Assembly: GCA_045126475.1 (NCBI GenBank)
Contig: JBGVOL010000109.1
Span: forward strand, 1-21,684
Reading direction: 5' to 3'
Source of the DNA: SVEL01 sp045126475
Lineage (GTDB): Bacteria > Bacillota > Clostridia > Lachnospirales > Lachnospiraceae
Length of the DNA: 21,684 nucleotides
Below are positions 14,227-21,684 of this stretch, one piece after another. A program made the position numbers and the translations under genes. The notes beneath the pieces were generated by a model. It did no database searches and was not told the origin of the DNA. It was given only the letters and a program-made list of their open reading frames with translations. How positions within the stretch are numbered: the stretch's first letter is position 1; each line of letters starts with the position of its first letter.

Positions 14227-16590
14227 ATGGATTTTCTTAGAAATCTGATGGAACGGATTAAAAAACTTGATAAGAGAAATGTTATGTTGATTGTTCTTTG
14301 TATGATAGTTCTGGCCGTTGTTGTCTGGTATGGCATGTACGGAAAAGAGGAGTCAGACCCAAACAATAATCTCATCAACAAAGGTCAGGTTGCAAGGTCG
14401 GTATCGCTGCTTTTTCATTCTGACGAAGAGATAGATGAGAATTCGGCAGACAGGTTCGTATCTGACGAAAATAAATGGTATGAAAAGTACATGAATATGA
14501 TGTATAAGGATACATATTTTGCAGAGAAAGAAATACCGCCTACTGAAAAAGAAGCAATGTCATCATTTACATATGGAGATTTGGACAGACTTTACACAAA
14601 CATCGGAGTCGTGGATGAAGAACTGTTATCATATGTTAAGAATAACAAATCCGGTATGCCCATAAAGCTTGAAGACTGGAACGAAATTTTTGGTATAATG
14701 GTTGAAAAGCTTGATGTAAACAAGAAGGTTGAAAAGATTAATATTGTGATTTCAGGAACTATATCACGGGATGCCTCACTTCCGCAGTGGACGGCAGCGA
14801 CAACATACGGAAATCTAAAGTTTGACGGTATGTCTGTAGATTATTATATTGATAAGGGTATAACCGTGTTAGTAAAAGACGGCAATATTTTAAGTATTGT
14901 GGAAGTGTATAGTGATGATGTGACATATCATAACAGCTTTATAGTGTCAATGTCAGGAGGCAATATACGTGCTTATATAGAGGGTTGTATAAGAGAATTT
15001 ATTTCAAATGACAAAACGTCCTCGTATAATAATGTTGTGGCGGATATTGTTCTTGAGGATGGAAAGCTTCAGGAAATAAAGATTAAATCTGATACGGTGG
15101 CAGGAAAGGTTCTTGCATCGTCACCGGAGGGTATTGAGATAGAAAGTTACGGTACATACGGACTTGATGAGAACTGCCGTGTATACAAGGTATACGGAGC
15201 AATGCAGATGAGCAGCATTTCGGAAGTCCTTGTGGGATATGATACCCAGAAATTTGTCCTTAACGAAGACGGACAAATCTGTGCGGTTATTATCGACAGG
15301 GACGTTCAGGCGACGAATATAAGAGTTTTGATTAAAACAACAGGTTTTGAGGATATTTATCATGATTATGTTACGGTAAGTTCCACGGGCGGATGTATTG
15401 TGTCATATGGCAATGGTAGTGCAGTATTTGAGATTGAACCGGGAACGGAATACACATTTTCACCGGAAAGCGACATTGTGAATCAGGGAAGAATAAAGAT
15501 ATCGTCTAAAGGTGTTGATGGAAAAATATGTATTAATTCCCTGACAAGAGGATATGGTGTACCAAATTACAGGGGCACGTTGGAAATTATTCTGCGTGGC
15601 GGAAAACTGGTTGTAATTAATGAACTCCCTCTTGAGGAATACCTGTATAGTGTTGTCCCGAGTGAGATGCCATGGAATTATAACTATGAAGCTTTAAAAG
15701 CACAGGCTATATGCGCGAGAAGTTTCGCATACATACATCTTATGAGTAACCGATACAGCGAGTTTGGAGCTCATGTTGATGACAGCACAACATATCAGGT
15801 GTATAACAATTCAGAGGAGCAGACAGTTTCAAATGCAGCGGTGGATGAAACATACGGACAGGTGCTTGTCTGCGGAAATAATGTCATATCGGCATATTTC
15901 TTCTCCACTTCCTGCGGAACTACAACTACATCGGGAGTGTGGGGAAGTGAAGCACCGTATACACAGGGAAAGATACTCTCTGAAGAAGCTGCCAATATGA
16001 ATCTTATGGATGAGGCTGTATTTGATGCGTTTATAAGAACAAACTACAGCACATACGACAGTGAATATCCGTGGTACAGATGGCGTGTAACACAGTCACT
16101 TAACCGCCTTACAGAGCGGGTTAATGAAAAAATAGGCACAATAAAGGCTGAAAACATTCAGGTTTTAGGTGACGAGGGACAGTGGATTAACAAGGAAGTT
16201 ACATCAGTCGGTCAGGTGAAAAAGATAGAGACAGGAGAGAGAGGACCGGGCGGTGTGCTTAAATATGTTACTATTTTTGGAACAGAATGTACGGTTAAAG
16301 TATATAAAGAATATAATATAAGAGTATTGTTCTCACCGGAAGGTGTAGCAGTCAGCAGGGGAACAGGGGATGAAGTAACAACGATGTCAATGCTTCCGAG
16401 TGGTTTCTTTGTTCTTGAGGAGCAGACACAGGATAATCTGCTGTCGGCATATACATTTATCGGAGGAGGATACGGTCACGGTGTGGGAATGAGCCAGAAT
16501 GGTGCCAATACAATGGCAAAGCTTGGAAAAACATGTGAGGAGATACTTACATTCTTTTATAAAGATGTGTCAATCGAAAAAAAGTATTAG
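14227..16590 (+). CDS. Membrane-anchored SpoIID/LytB-domain protein
   Basis: A 787-residue protein with an N-terminal signal-anchor helix (about 19-38), a long extracytoplasmic region without recognised domain (about 40-445), and a C-terminal SpoIID/LytB domain (about 450-785). SpoIID members are lytic transglycosylases that cut denuded peptidoglycan during engulfment. Visible motifs are ELPLEEYLYSVVPSEMPW with the likely catalytic Glu480, ALKAQAICARSFAY, FFSTSCGTTTTSG with Cys563, and GGGYGHGVGMSQNGANTMA near the end. The start at 14227 follows AGGAGG (14217-14222); an upstream ATG at 14191 lies inside a terminator hairpin and is rejected. At roughly twice the usual SpoIID length, it may act in growth-phase wall remodelling rather than sporulation. 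Its last five codons form one arm of the convergent terminator. Confidence 0.87.
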   Translation: MDFLRNLMERIKKLDKRNVMLIVLCMIVLAVVVWYGMYGKEESDPNNNLINKGQVARSVSLLFHSDEEIDENSADRFVSDENKWYEKYMNMMYKDTYFAEKEIPPTEKEAMSSFTYGDLDRLYTNIGVVDEELLSYVKNNKSGMPIKLEDWNEIFGIMVEKLDVNKKVEKINIVISGTISRDASLPQWTAATTYGNLKFDGMSVDYYIDKGITVLVKDGNILSIVEVYSDDVTYHNSFIVSMSGGNIRAYIEGCIREFISNDKTSSYNNVVADIVLEDGKLQEIKIKSDTVAGKVLASSPEGIEIESYGTYGLDENCRVYKVYGAMQMSSISEVLVGYDTQKFVLNEDGQICAVIIDRDVQATNIRVLIKTTGFEDIYHDYVTVSSTGGCIVSYGNGSAVFEIEPGTEYTFSPESDIVNQGRIKISSKGVDGKICINSLTRGYGVPNYRGTLEIILRGGKLVVINELPLEEYLYSVVPSEMPWNYNYEALKAQAICARSFAYIHLMSNRYSEFGAHVDDSTTYQVYNNSEEQTVSNAAVDETYGQVLVCGNNVISAYFFSTSCGTTTTSGVWGSEAPYTQGKILSEEAANMNLMDEAVFDAFIRTNYSTYDSEYPWYRWRVTQSLNRLTERVNEKIGTIKAENIQVLGDEGQWINKEVTSVGQVKKIETGERGPGGVLKYVTIFGTECTVKVYKEYNIRVLFSPEGVAVSRGTGDEVTTMSMLPSGFFVLEEQTQDNLLSAYTFIGGGYGHGVGMSQNGANTMAKLGKTCEEILTFFYKDVSIEKKY

Positions 16591-16614
16591 ACAAAAATCT
16601 AATACTTTTTTTCG
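16575..16614. terminator. Bidirectional terminator built from both gene ends
   Basis: A perfect 16-base inverted repeat (16575-16590 and 16599-16614) with an eight-base loop has seven A residues on the left arm and seven T residues on the right, so it can end transcription from either side. Each arm encodes E-K-K-Y-stop of its own gene. Confidence 0.92.
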
Positions 16615-17468
16615 TTAGTATATGATTTTATGATATCTCTTGCCATACGAAAGTGTTCTTTAAAGTGAATATTTATCTCGGCACCCATGAATAAAATGTA
16701 CATACATATGTATATCCAGAGCATGAGGAGAACAACGGTTGTAAGGCTTCCGTAAATGTAAGTTGTACCGGCAAAATAATCAATGTAGATGGAATAAACG
16801 TACGAGAAGATTATCCATCCAAGAGATGTGAAGAGTGCACCGGGAAGGTGGTCAAAAAAGGTGTACTGTCTGTTTGGTACAATCCTGTAAACATTTACGA
16901 ATGCTATGGTAAATATTATTGGTATATAAATTATACGGAGGCTTATGACAAATTCCGCAAGCTCATACAGAAACGGAATGTTTTTTGCAAACAGGCGAAG
17001 AAGACTGTTTCCAAAGACCATAAAGCCCAGAGCAAGAACAATAAGGAGTATCAGTATAATAGTGTAAAAGCTTGATATTATGCGAAGCTGAAAATAATTT
17101 CTCTTTTCATCTATGCCGAAAACTGAGTTTAAACCGCGTATAATTGCCAATATACCTTTTGAAGCTGACCAAAGGGCCGTAACGGCAGTAATGGACAAAA
17201 TAGCAAAATTCGATTGGTTGTACATTTCGCTTATTATCTGTTCAATAAGAGGATCCAAAGTATTTGGCGTGATTGCAAGGGTCGTATTGATAAGATCCTG
17301 CTCTGTGACGGGGGTGTAACGTATCAGTGACAATAAGAGCATAAGCAGCGGAAATATTGCTATAATTATAAAAAATGATGATTGTGCCGCATATGCATTA
17401 ACGTGGTCAAGGGTCATCTGTCTTGAAAAATCTCGTAAATTTTTATATATCTTGGCAAAATATTTCAT
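16599..17468 (-). CDS. YihY/BrkB-family inner membrane protein
   Basis: A 289-residue polytopic membrane protein of the YihY/virulence-factor BrkB family; the name ribonuclease BN is historical and not supported. Around six hydrophobic segments lie near 30-50, 87-110, 131-152, 174-195, 208-228 and 240-262, with the family signature YGSLTTVVLLMLWIYI beginning at 239 and GAEIN at 262-266. The start at 17468 is preferred to an ATG 41 codons further out because GGGAG (complement of 17475-17479) lies six bases before it and the extra residues look non-coding. Transport or envelope functions have been suggested for the family but are not settled. The gene has its own promoter (17529-17557) and converges on the SpoIID-domain gene. 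Confidence 0.9.
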   Translation of the reverse strand: MKYFAKIYKNLRDFSRQMTLDHVNAYAAQSSFFIIIAIFPLLMLLLSLIRYTPVTEQDLINTTLAITPNTLDPLIEQIISEMYNQSNFAILSITAVTALWSASKGILAIIRGLNSVFGIDEKRNYFQLRIISSFYTIILILLIVLALGFMVFGNSLLRLFAKNIPFLYELAEFVISLRIIYIPIIFTIAFVNVYRIVPNRQYTFFDHLPGALFTSLGWIIFSYVYSIYIDYFAGTTYIYGSLTTVVLLMLWIYICMYILFMGAEINIHFKEHFRMARDIIKSYTNEKKY

Positions 17469-17508
17469 AGAGCGCTCCCGTTTAAAAGATGTTTTTACGT
17501 AAATGTAG

Positions 17509-17538
17509 TTGCAACGTAACTGACATTTAGTATATACT
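17509..17538 (+). promoter_or_regulatory. Promoter of the alcohol dehydrogenase gene, overlapping the divergent one
   Basis: TTGCAA (17509-17514) and TATACT (17533-17538) are 18 bases apart. The -10 overlaps the minus-strand -10 at 17529-17534, so two polymerases cannot occupy both sites at once. Confidence 0.6.
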
Positions 17539-17557
17539 ATTATATTATTAGATTCAA
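17529..17557 (-). promoter_or_regulatory. Promoter of the yihY-like gene
   Basis: On the minus strand TTGAAT (complement of 17552-17557) and TATACT (complement of 17529-17534) are 17 bases apart. The -10 is half of the palindrome TAGTATATACTA (17528-17539), which also supplies a plus-strand -10. Confidence 0.7.
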
Positions 17558-17602
17558 TCAGAAAAGTTATCCCTTTTACGGATAAATCCATGGAGGAGTG
17601 CT

Positions 17603-18667
17603 ATGAATATATATACACCAACTCTGATATACAGTGAAAAAAATTGTGTTCGCAACCATTCAAAGGAGCTTGCTGCCACAGGAAAAAAGGCAATGATAAT
17701 TACCGGTAAAAAATCATCAAGAGTCAATGGTTCACTTGATGATGTTATTTCGGCTCTGAAAGAAGAGGGAAGGCAGTACATAATATTTGATGACGTAGAA
17801 GAAAATCCTTCTGTAGAGACGGTGATGAGAGCGAGAGATATAGGAATAAGTGAGGGAGTTGACTATGTAATCGGAATAGGGGGAGGATCGCCTCTCGATG
17901 CATGTAAAGCCATAGCACTTATGATTGCAAATCCTCAGTGCAGGGAGGATGTGTTATTTGAAAATGTGATGATTAGATATATTCCGGTAGTAACAGTACC
18001 TACTACAGCCGGAACAGGCTCCGAGGTAACACCATATTCGATTCTGACGATTCACGAGAGTCGCACAAAAAAGAGCATAAGCCACAAAATATATCCTGTT
18101 CTTGCACTTGTTGATTACTCATATTTAAAGACAGCATCGGAGAACGTAACTGTCAATACGGCAGTGGATGCTCTTGCACATCTGGTTGAGTCATTTTTAA
18201 ATACAAATTCAAATGATTTAAATAGGATTTACAGTGAGCAGGGGCTGCGGCTTTTTGGAAAAATAAAGGATAAGATAAAATGTCCTGATGAAAATACATA
18301 TATGCAGCTTTCGAATATTGCCATGATTGCCGGAATGGCCATATCACATACAGGCACGTCTATTCCCCATGGCCTCAGTTATTCGGTTACATATGAACTG
18401 GGTATGTCTCACGGAAAGGCAGTCGGTATATTTCTTGCAGGATATGTAAAAATGTACGAGAACAGAACGGAGTCTGCGAAAGTACTTGGATTTCTGGGAT
18501 TTAGAGACTATGATGAATTCAGTGATTATCTCAGTGAACTTCTCGGTAAGGTATCCATATCCGAAGAACTTGTGAAAAGAAATGTGGAGATTCTTTTTGA
18601 AAATAAGGCTAAGCTTAAGAATTATCCGTATAATGTGACAAAGAAACAATTGGAAGAACTTTTATAA
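17603..18667 (+). CDS. Iron-containing (group III) alcohol dehydrogenase
   Basis: NAD(P)-dependent, metal-dependent dehydrogenase of the Fe-ADH superfamily, likely reducing an aldehyde to an alcohol in fermentation. The 354 residues show the nucleotide-binding GIGGGSPLDACKA (91-103), PTTAGTGSEVTP (133-144), and four metal ligands at the expected places: Asp189 and His193 in DALAH, His256 in IPHGLSY and His270 in MSHGKA. The start follows GGAGGAG (17592-17598). The substrate cannot be told: relatives act on ethanol, butanol, propanediol, glycerol and polyols. It is slightly shorter than typical (about 380). A diguanylate cyclase gene follows by 26 bases without a terminator, so the two are likely co-transcribed. 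Confidence 0.9.
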   Translation: MNIYTPTLIYSEKNCVRNHSKELAATGKKAMIITGKKSSRVNGSLDDVISALKEEGRQYIIFDDVEENPSVETVMRARDIGISEGVDYVIGIGGGSPLDACKAIALMIANPQCREDVLFENVMIRYIPVVTVPTTAGTGSEVTPYSILTIHESRTKKSISHKIYPVLALVDYSYLKTASENVTVNTAVDALAHLVESFLNTNSNDLNRIYSEQGLRLFGKIKDKIKCPDENTYMQLSNIAMIAGMAISHTGTSIPHGLSYSVTYELGMSHGKAVGIFLAGYVKMYENRTESAKVLGFLGFRDYDEFSDYLSELLGKVSISEELVKRNVEILFENKAKLKNYPYNVTKKQLEELL

Positions 18668-18693
18668 TTTGTTATTCTGAAATGGGGAAAAGG

Positions 18694-20349
18694 ATGAAGA
18701 AAAAAATAGCGGAAAAACTTTATTTTGCACTTATCGCACTGATGGCAGTTCTTTGTGTTGTATTTTATCGGATGGGTTCTGATAATGCAGAAGTAAACTT
18801 TAATTACGATGAAGATGAACTGCGCATGCTGACTTCCAACTGGTATTTATTGGATGCAGACAAAGGCGAGTCCCAAAAAGTATTTGTTCCCGGTGAGTTT
18901 GACATTGAAGCCGGGAAAACAATGCGTATCAGAAGAATGATTACTGATGTGTCAGATGATGATATTATATGCTTTAGGACAGACCATACATCAGTAAAAG
19001 CTTCTGTGGATGGTGAGGTTATATATTCATTTGGATGGGATGAAAATATTCCGTTGGGAAATACACCGGGAAGTGTCTGGCATCTGATAAATTTGAAAAA
19101 GGAATATGAAGGAAAAAGAATAATTATTGAGTTTAACTGCGCATACGGCAAGTATTCAGGAATGGTAAGAGACGTTGTAATGGGCAAGTCAGGTGATATT
19201 TATCTGTACATATTAAAAGACAGCATGCCTCTCTTTCTTTTGAGCTCAATACCATTTATACTTGGAATTGTTCTTATTATCGTTTACATAATAGGTGTAA
19301 GGATGCTGAGAATGAGGGAACTTCTTTATCTTGGAGCATACCTTATTATAAATGCAATCTGGGGCTTTACGGAGTCGAGATTTATGCAGTTTTATTTCGG
19401 AAATGCATTTGCGCTTCAGATGCTGAACTTTATTATTTTTGCACTTGCACCTCTTGGCGCTGTAATGGCGTTGAAATCAATAAATCTGATACGGAAGCAT
19501 TTTGGAATAGTATTTGGAATAGTATTCGGATGTGTTGTGCTTGTTGTGGGGCTTCAGTTATTTGAAATAAAGGACTTTTTTGAGACTATAGGCATTGTTC
19601 ATGTTTCGATTTTGCTTGGATGCGGAATAATTTTTGTAGACAATTACAAGGAATACTCTGTTACAAAGAATAAAGATTTCAGATACATATTTGCAGCATT
19701 TATGGTACTGTTTTGGTCATCGGTACTGGACATGGTAGAATTTTATACTTTTGATACTCTCGGAAACGGATTTTTCTTCCGTATAGGTTCACTTTTGTTT
19801 GCACTTATTCTTGGTATCTGGGCAGTGGAGCAGGCACTTATGGTTCAGAAGGACAGTGCAGAGAGGGAGGCCTTTATGAAGATGGCTTTCACGGATAATC
19901 TTACAGGTCTTTTGAACAGAAGGTCATTTGATTCTGATTTAAGGGATATAGAACTTGACAAAGTAAAAGCACTTGTCGTTATGATCGATTTGAATAATCT
20001 TAAAAAGATTAATGATAATTACGGTCACCAGAGCGGAGATGAGGCTATTAAATGTATTGCGGACAAGATTAAGATTTTCAGGGATAAAGGAGAATTGTGT
20101 TACAGAACAGGTGGAGATGAATTCTGTGTTATTTGTAAAAAGCTTACGGTAAATGAGGTTATTTCAATCTGTGAAGACATTAACATGAAGTTATTAAAAG
20201 AAAAAGTTGTTAATGGTGTTACCCTAAGCATGGCATACGGATACAAGATGTATGACCCTGACAAATATGACACAATTGAGCAGACAGTAAGTCAGGCTGA
20301 TGAGATGATGTATACAAAGAAACAGAATATGAAGGCAGGCAGGGGTTGA
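18694..20349 (+). CDS. Membrane diguanylate cyclase (GGDEF domain)
   Basis: Predicted to make cyclic di-GMP from two GTP under control of an external signal. The 551 residues have TM1 (about 8-25), an extracytoplasmic beta-rich region (about 30-165) resembling 7TM-receptor sensory domains, a block of about seven helices (about 175-385), then a GGDEF domain (about 395-550). TDNLTGLLNRRSF opens the domain; the active site is an intact GGDEF at 473-477. The product-inhibition I-site (RxxD) is not conserved: the equivalent positions read D and E. The start at 18694 is preferred to 18682 because GGGGA lies five bases before it and nothing usable precedes 18682; the difference is four residues. Its stop codon is inside the -35 of the pheS promoter. 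Confidence 0.9.
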   Translation: MKKKIAEKLYFALIALMAVLCVVFYRMGSDNAEVNFNYDEDELRMLTSNWYLLDADKGESQKVFVPGEFDIEAGKTMRIRRMITDVSDDDIICFRTDHTSVKASVDGEVIYSFGWDENIPLGNTPGSVWHLINLKKEYEGKRIIIEFNCAYGKYSGMVRDVVMGKSGDIYLYILKDSMPLFLLSSIPFILGIVLIIVYIIGVRMLRMRELLYLGAYLIINAIWGFTESRFMQFYFGNAFALQMLNFIIFALAPLGAVMALKSINLIRKHFGIVFGIVFGCVVLVVGLQLFEIKDFFETIGIVHVSILLGCGIIFVDNYKEYSVTKNKDFRYIFAAFMVLFWSSVLDMVEFYTFDTLGNGFFFRIGSLLFALILGIWAVEQALMVQKDSAEREAFMKMAFTDNLTGLLNRRSFDSDLRDIELDKVKALVVMIDLNNLKKINDNYGHQSGDEAIKCIADKIKIFRDKGELCYRTGGDEFCVICKKLTVNEVISICEDINMKLLKEKVVNGVTLSMAYGYKMYDPDKYDTIEQTVSQADEMMYTKKQNMKAGRG

Positions 20350-20374
20350 CATTAAAAAAGTGCTGTGATATCAT
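20346..20374 (+). promoter_or_regulatory. Promoter of the pheS T-box operon
   Basis: A consensus TTGACA (20346-20351) and TATCAT (20369-20374) are 17 bases apart, predicting a start near 20381. The -35 overlaps the diguanylate cyclase stop codon TGA (20347-20349). Confidence 0.88.
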
Positions 20375-20380
20375 TTTATG

Positions 20381-20638
20381 AATGAAATATAAAAAAGGCT
20401 GTGATTATGCAGAGTAGTTATCTTACATTCTTTGAAAGAGAAGAGGGTCATTGGCTGAAAGCCCTTAAAGTTCAGTAAGATATATGAATTTCACATATGA
20501 GCCGCACATTTGAAAGTGACTGTTGTTGTGAGTAGGGTGTGACGTGGTGCGCGTTAAGCACATAAAGAGCCTTATTGTAAGGAAAATGGGTGGTACCGCG
20601 GAATATTCGTCCCTAGTGGACGGTATTCCGCGTTTTTT
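20381..20638 (+). promoter_or_regulatory. Phenylalanine T-box leader (tRNA-sensing riboswitch)
   Basis: The leader senses uncharged tRNA-Phe and allows pheS transcription when phenylalanine is scarce. Stem I is clear: AGTA at 20413-20416, TATCTTAC (20419-20426) pairs with GTAAGATA (20475-20482), then GAA and the specifier loop. The specifier reads UUC (20490-20492) followed by A; a shift of one base gives UUU, also Phe. The conserved T-box motif GGGTGGTACCGCG (20588-20600) carries TGGT, complementary to an ACCA tRNA end, matching the A discriminator base of tRNA-Phe. The antiterminator strand overlaps the terminator at 20597-20638. Confidence 0.95.
20597..20638 (+). terminator. Conditional terminator of the pheS T-box
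   Basis: CGCGGAATA (20597-20605) pairs with TATTCCGCG (20624-20632), extended by CGTCC/GGACG inside, and is followed by six T residues. Its 5' arm shares bases with the T-box motif, so the terminator and antiterminator exclude each other. Confidence 0.93.
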
Positions 20639-20675
20639 ATTATTAACAGAAAGTAGAGAAGAAAGGAAGAAAGAC

Positions 20676-21684
20676 ATGAAGGAAAGATTACAGAAAATTA
20701 AAGAAGATGCAATCGCAAAGATTCAAAGCTCTGACAGCCTTGATAAGTTAAATGAGATAAAGGTTGCTGTTCTGGGAAAGAAAGGAGAACTCACTGAGGT
20801 TCTCAAGGGTATGAAAGATGTGGCTGCAGAAGACAGACCGAAGGTTGGTCAGCTTGTCAATGATACAAGGGCAGCCATTGAGGAAATGTTTGAGGAAGTT
20901 AAGGCGAAGCTGGCAGAGGCAGCAAGAGCTGAGAAGCTAAAAAATGAGGTAATTGATGTAACACTCCCTGCAAAGAAGAATTTTGTGGGTCATCGTCATC
21001 CGAATACAATAGCACTTGAAGAACTGCAAAGAATTTTCGTAGGTATGGGCTATGAGGTTGTGGAAGGACCGGAGGTTGAGTACGATTACTATAACTTTGA
21101 GGCACTTAATATCCCTGCAAACCACCCTGCAAAGGATGAGCAGGACACCTTCTACATTACAGATAAAATACTTCTCCGTACACAGACATCACCTGTACAG
21201 GTACGTGTTATGGAAGAAGGAAAGCTTCCGATCAGAATGATAGCACCGGGAAGAGTTTTCCGTTCAGACGAGGTAGATGCAACCCATTCTCCGTCATTCC
21301 ATCAGGTAGAAGGACTTGTTATAGATAAGAACGTAACATTTGCAGACCTTAAGGGAACATTGGCACAGTTTGCGAAAGAGCTTTTCGGCGAGAATACAAA
21401 GGTTAAGTTCAGACCGCATCATTTCCCATTCACAGAGCCAAGCGCAGAGATGGACGTTACATGCTTCAAGTGTGGCGGAAAGGGTTGCCGTATGTGTAAG
21501 AATGAAGGCTGGATTGAGATATTAGGATGTGGAATGGTACATCCGAATGTTCTTAAGATGAGCGGCATAGACCCTGACGAGTATACAGGATTTGCTTTCG
21601 GCGTTGGTCTTGAGAGAATAGCACTGTTAAAGTATGAGATAGACGACATGCGTCTCCTCTACGAAAACGACATGAGATTCTTGA
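20676..21684 (+). CDS. pheS: Phenylalanine--tRNA ligase alpha subunit (3' end cut by window)
   Basis: Catalytic subunit of the alpha2-beta2 synthetase that charges tRNA-Phe with phenylalanine. 336 codons are present with no stop; with a usual length near 340, only three or four residues are missing. The N-terminal tRNA-binding coiled coil covers about 1-100. Class II motifs follow: HPNT near 108, TSPVQ near 185, the motif-2 region APGRVFRSDEVDATH then FHQVEGL, and the C-terminal GFAFGVGLERIALL (motif 3). A Cys cluster (CFKCGGKGCRMCK, near 265) occurs in many clostridial PheS. The start follows AAAGGAAG (20662-20669). Expression is controlled by the phenylalanine T-box upstream, and pheT is expected to follow beyond the window. 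Confidence 0.97.
   Translation, partial: MKERLQKIKEDAIAKIQSSDSLDKLNEIKVAVLGKKGELTEVLKGMKDVAAEDRPKVGQLVNDTRAAIEEMFEEVKAKLAEAARAEKLKNEVIDVTLPAKKNFVGHRHPNTIALEELQRIFVGMGYEVVEGPEVEYDYYNFEALNIPANHPAKDEQDTFYITDKILLRTQTSPVQVRVMEEGKLPIRMIAPGRVFRSDEVDATHSPSFHQVEGLVIDKNVTFADLKGTLAQFAKELFGENTKVKFRPHHFPFTEPSAEMDVTCFKCGGKGCRMCKNEGWIEILGCGMVHPNVLKMSGIDPDEYTGFAFGVGLERIALLKYEIDDMRLLYENDMRFL

Noticed and set aside
17469..17591. Longer N-terminus for the YihY-like protein
   Set aside because: The 41 extra codons cross the promoter region and the divergent promoter; the start at 17468 has a good Shine-Dalgarno sequence.
1..21684. CRISPR array, tRNA or rRNA genes
   Set aside because: No regularly spaced repeats, tRNA cloverleaf motifs or rRNA sequence were seen on either strand by eye.

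Overview
The window looks like chromosome of a low-to-moderate GC Clostridia bacterium, most likely a Lachnospiraceae relative. That placement is inferred from the gene set (a SpoIID-type protein, a VTC/DUF4956 pair, a phenylalanine T-box, a Firmicutes-style 6S RNA), the strong GGAGG ribosome binding sites and the codon style. I see no phage, transposase, CRISPR array, tRNA or rRNA.

Layout, left to right. (1) 1-1784: the start of a divergent minus-strand gene runs off the left edge, then thrC (threonine synthase) with its own promoter and terminator. (2) 1819-7561: a two-component regulator and sensor kinase, split by a lower-GC pair (an MGT/YjiC-like glycosyltransferase and a PnuC-like transporter), followed by a VTC-type polyphosphate polymerase-like protein and a DUF4956 membrane protein. 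Just before the kinase lies a decayed second copy of the regulator's last codons, so the glycosyltransferase-pnuC pair appears to have been inserted into a once-overlapping regulator-kinase operon. (3) 7596-13911: a tight same-strand run of galM, a YfbR-like 5'-deoxynucleotidase, topB (type IA topoisomerase), glmS and a GlmU-like left-handed beta-helix protein, probably one operon with carbohydrate and amino-sugar enzymes at both ends. (4) 13920-14209: a free-standing 6S RNA-like gene with its own promoter, then a strong terminator. (5) 14227-17468: a large membrane-anchored SpoIID/LytB-domain protein, convergent with a YihY/BrkB-family membrane protein. One perfect inverted repeat serves as shared terminator, and its two arms encode the last four residues and stop codon of both proteins. 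(6) 17509-20349: overlapping divergent promoters, then an iron-type alcohol dehydrogenase and a membrane diguanylate cyclase. (7) 20346-21684: a phenylalanine T-box leader, whose -35 overlaps the cyclase stop codon, and pheS, cut by the right edge three or four codons before its expected end.

Most genes are recognisable housekeeping or regulatory families. The parts most worth a second look are the split two-component operon with its gene remnant, the kinase-VTC-DUF4956 association with its 70-base gene overlap, the terminator that doubles as coding sequence for two genes, the 6S RNA locus, and the topoisomerase with an altered Toprim DxD motif. I do not see decisive evidence for a wholly new system. 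All family assignments are from reading the protein sequences; no database search was possible.
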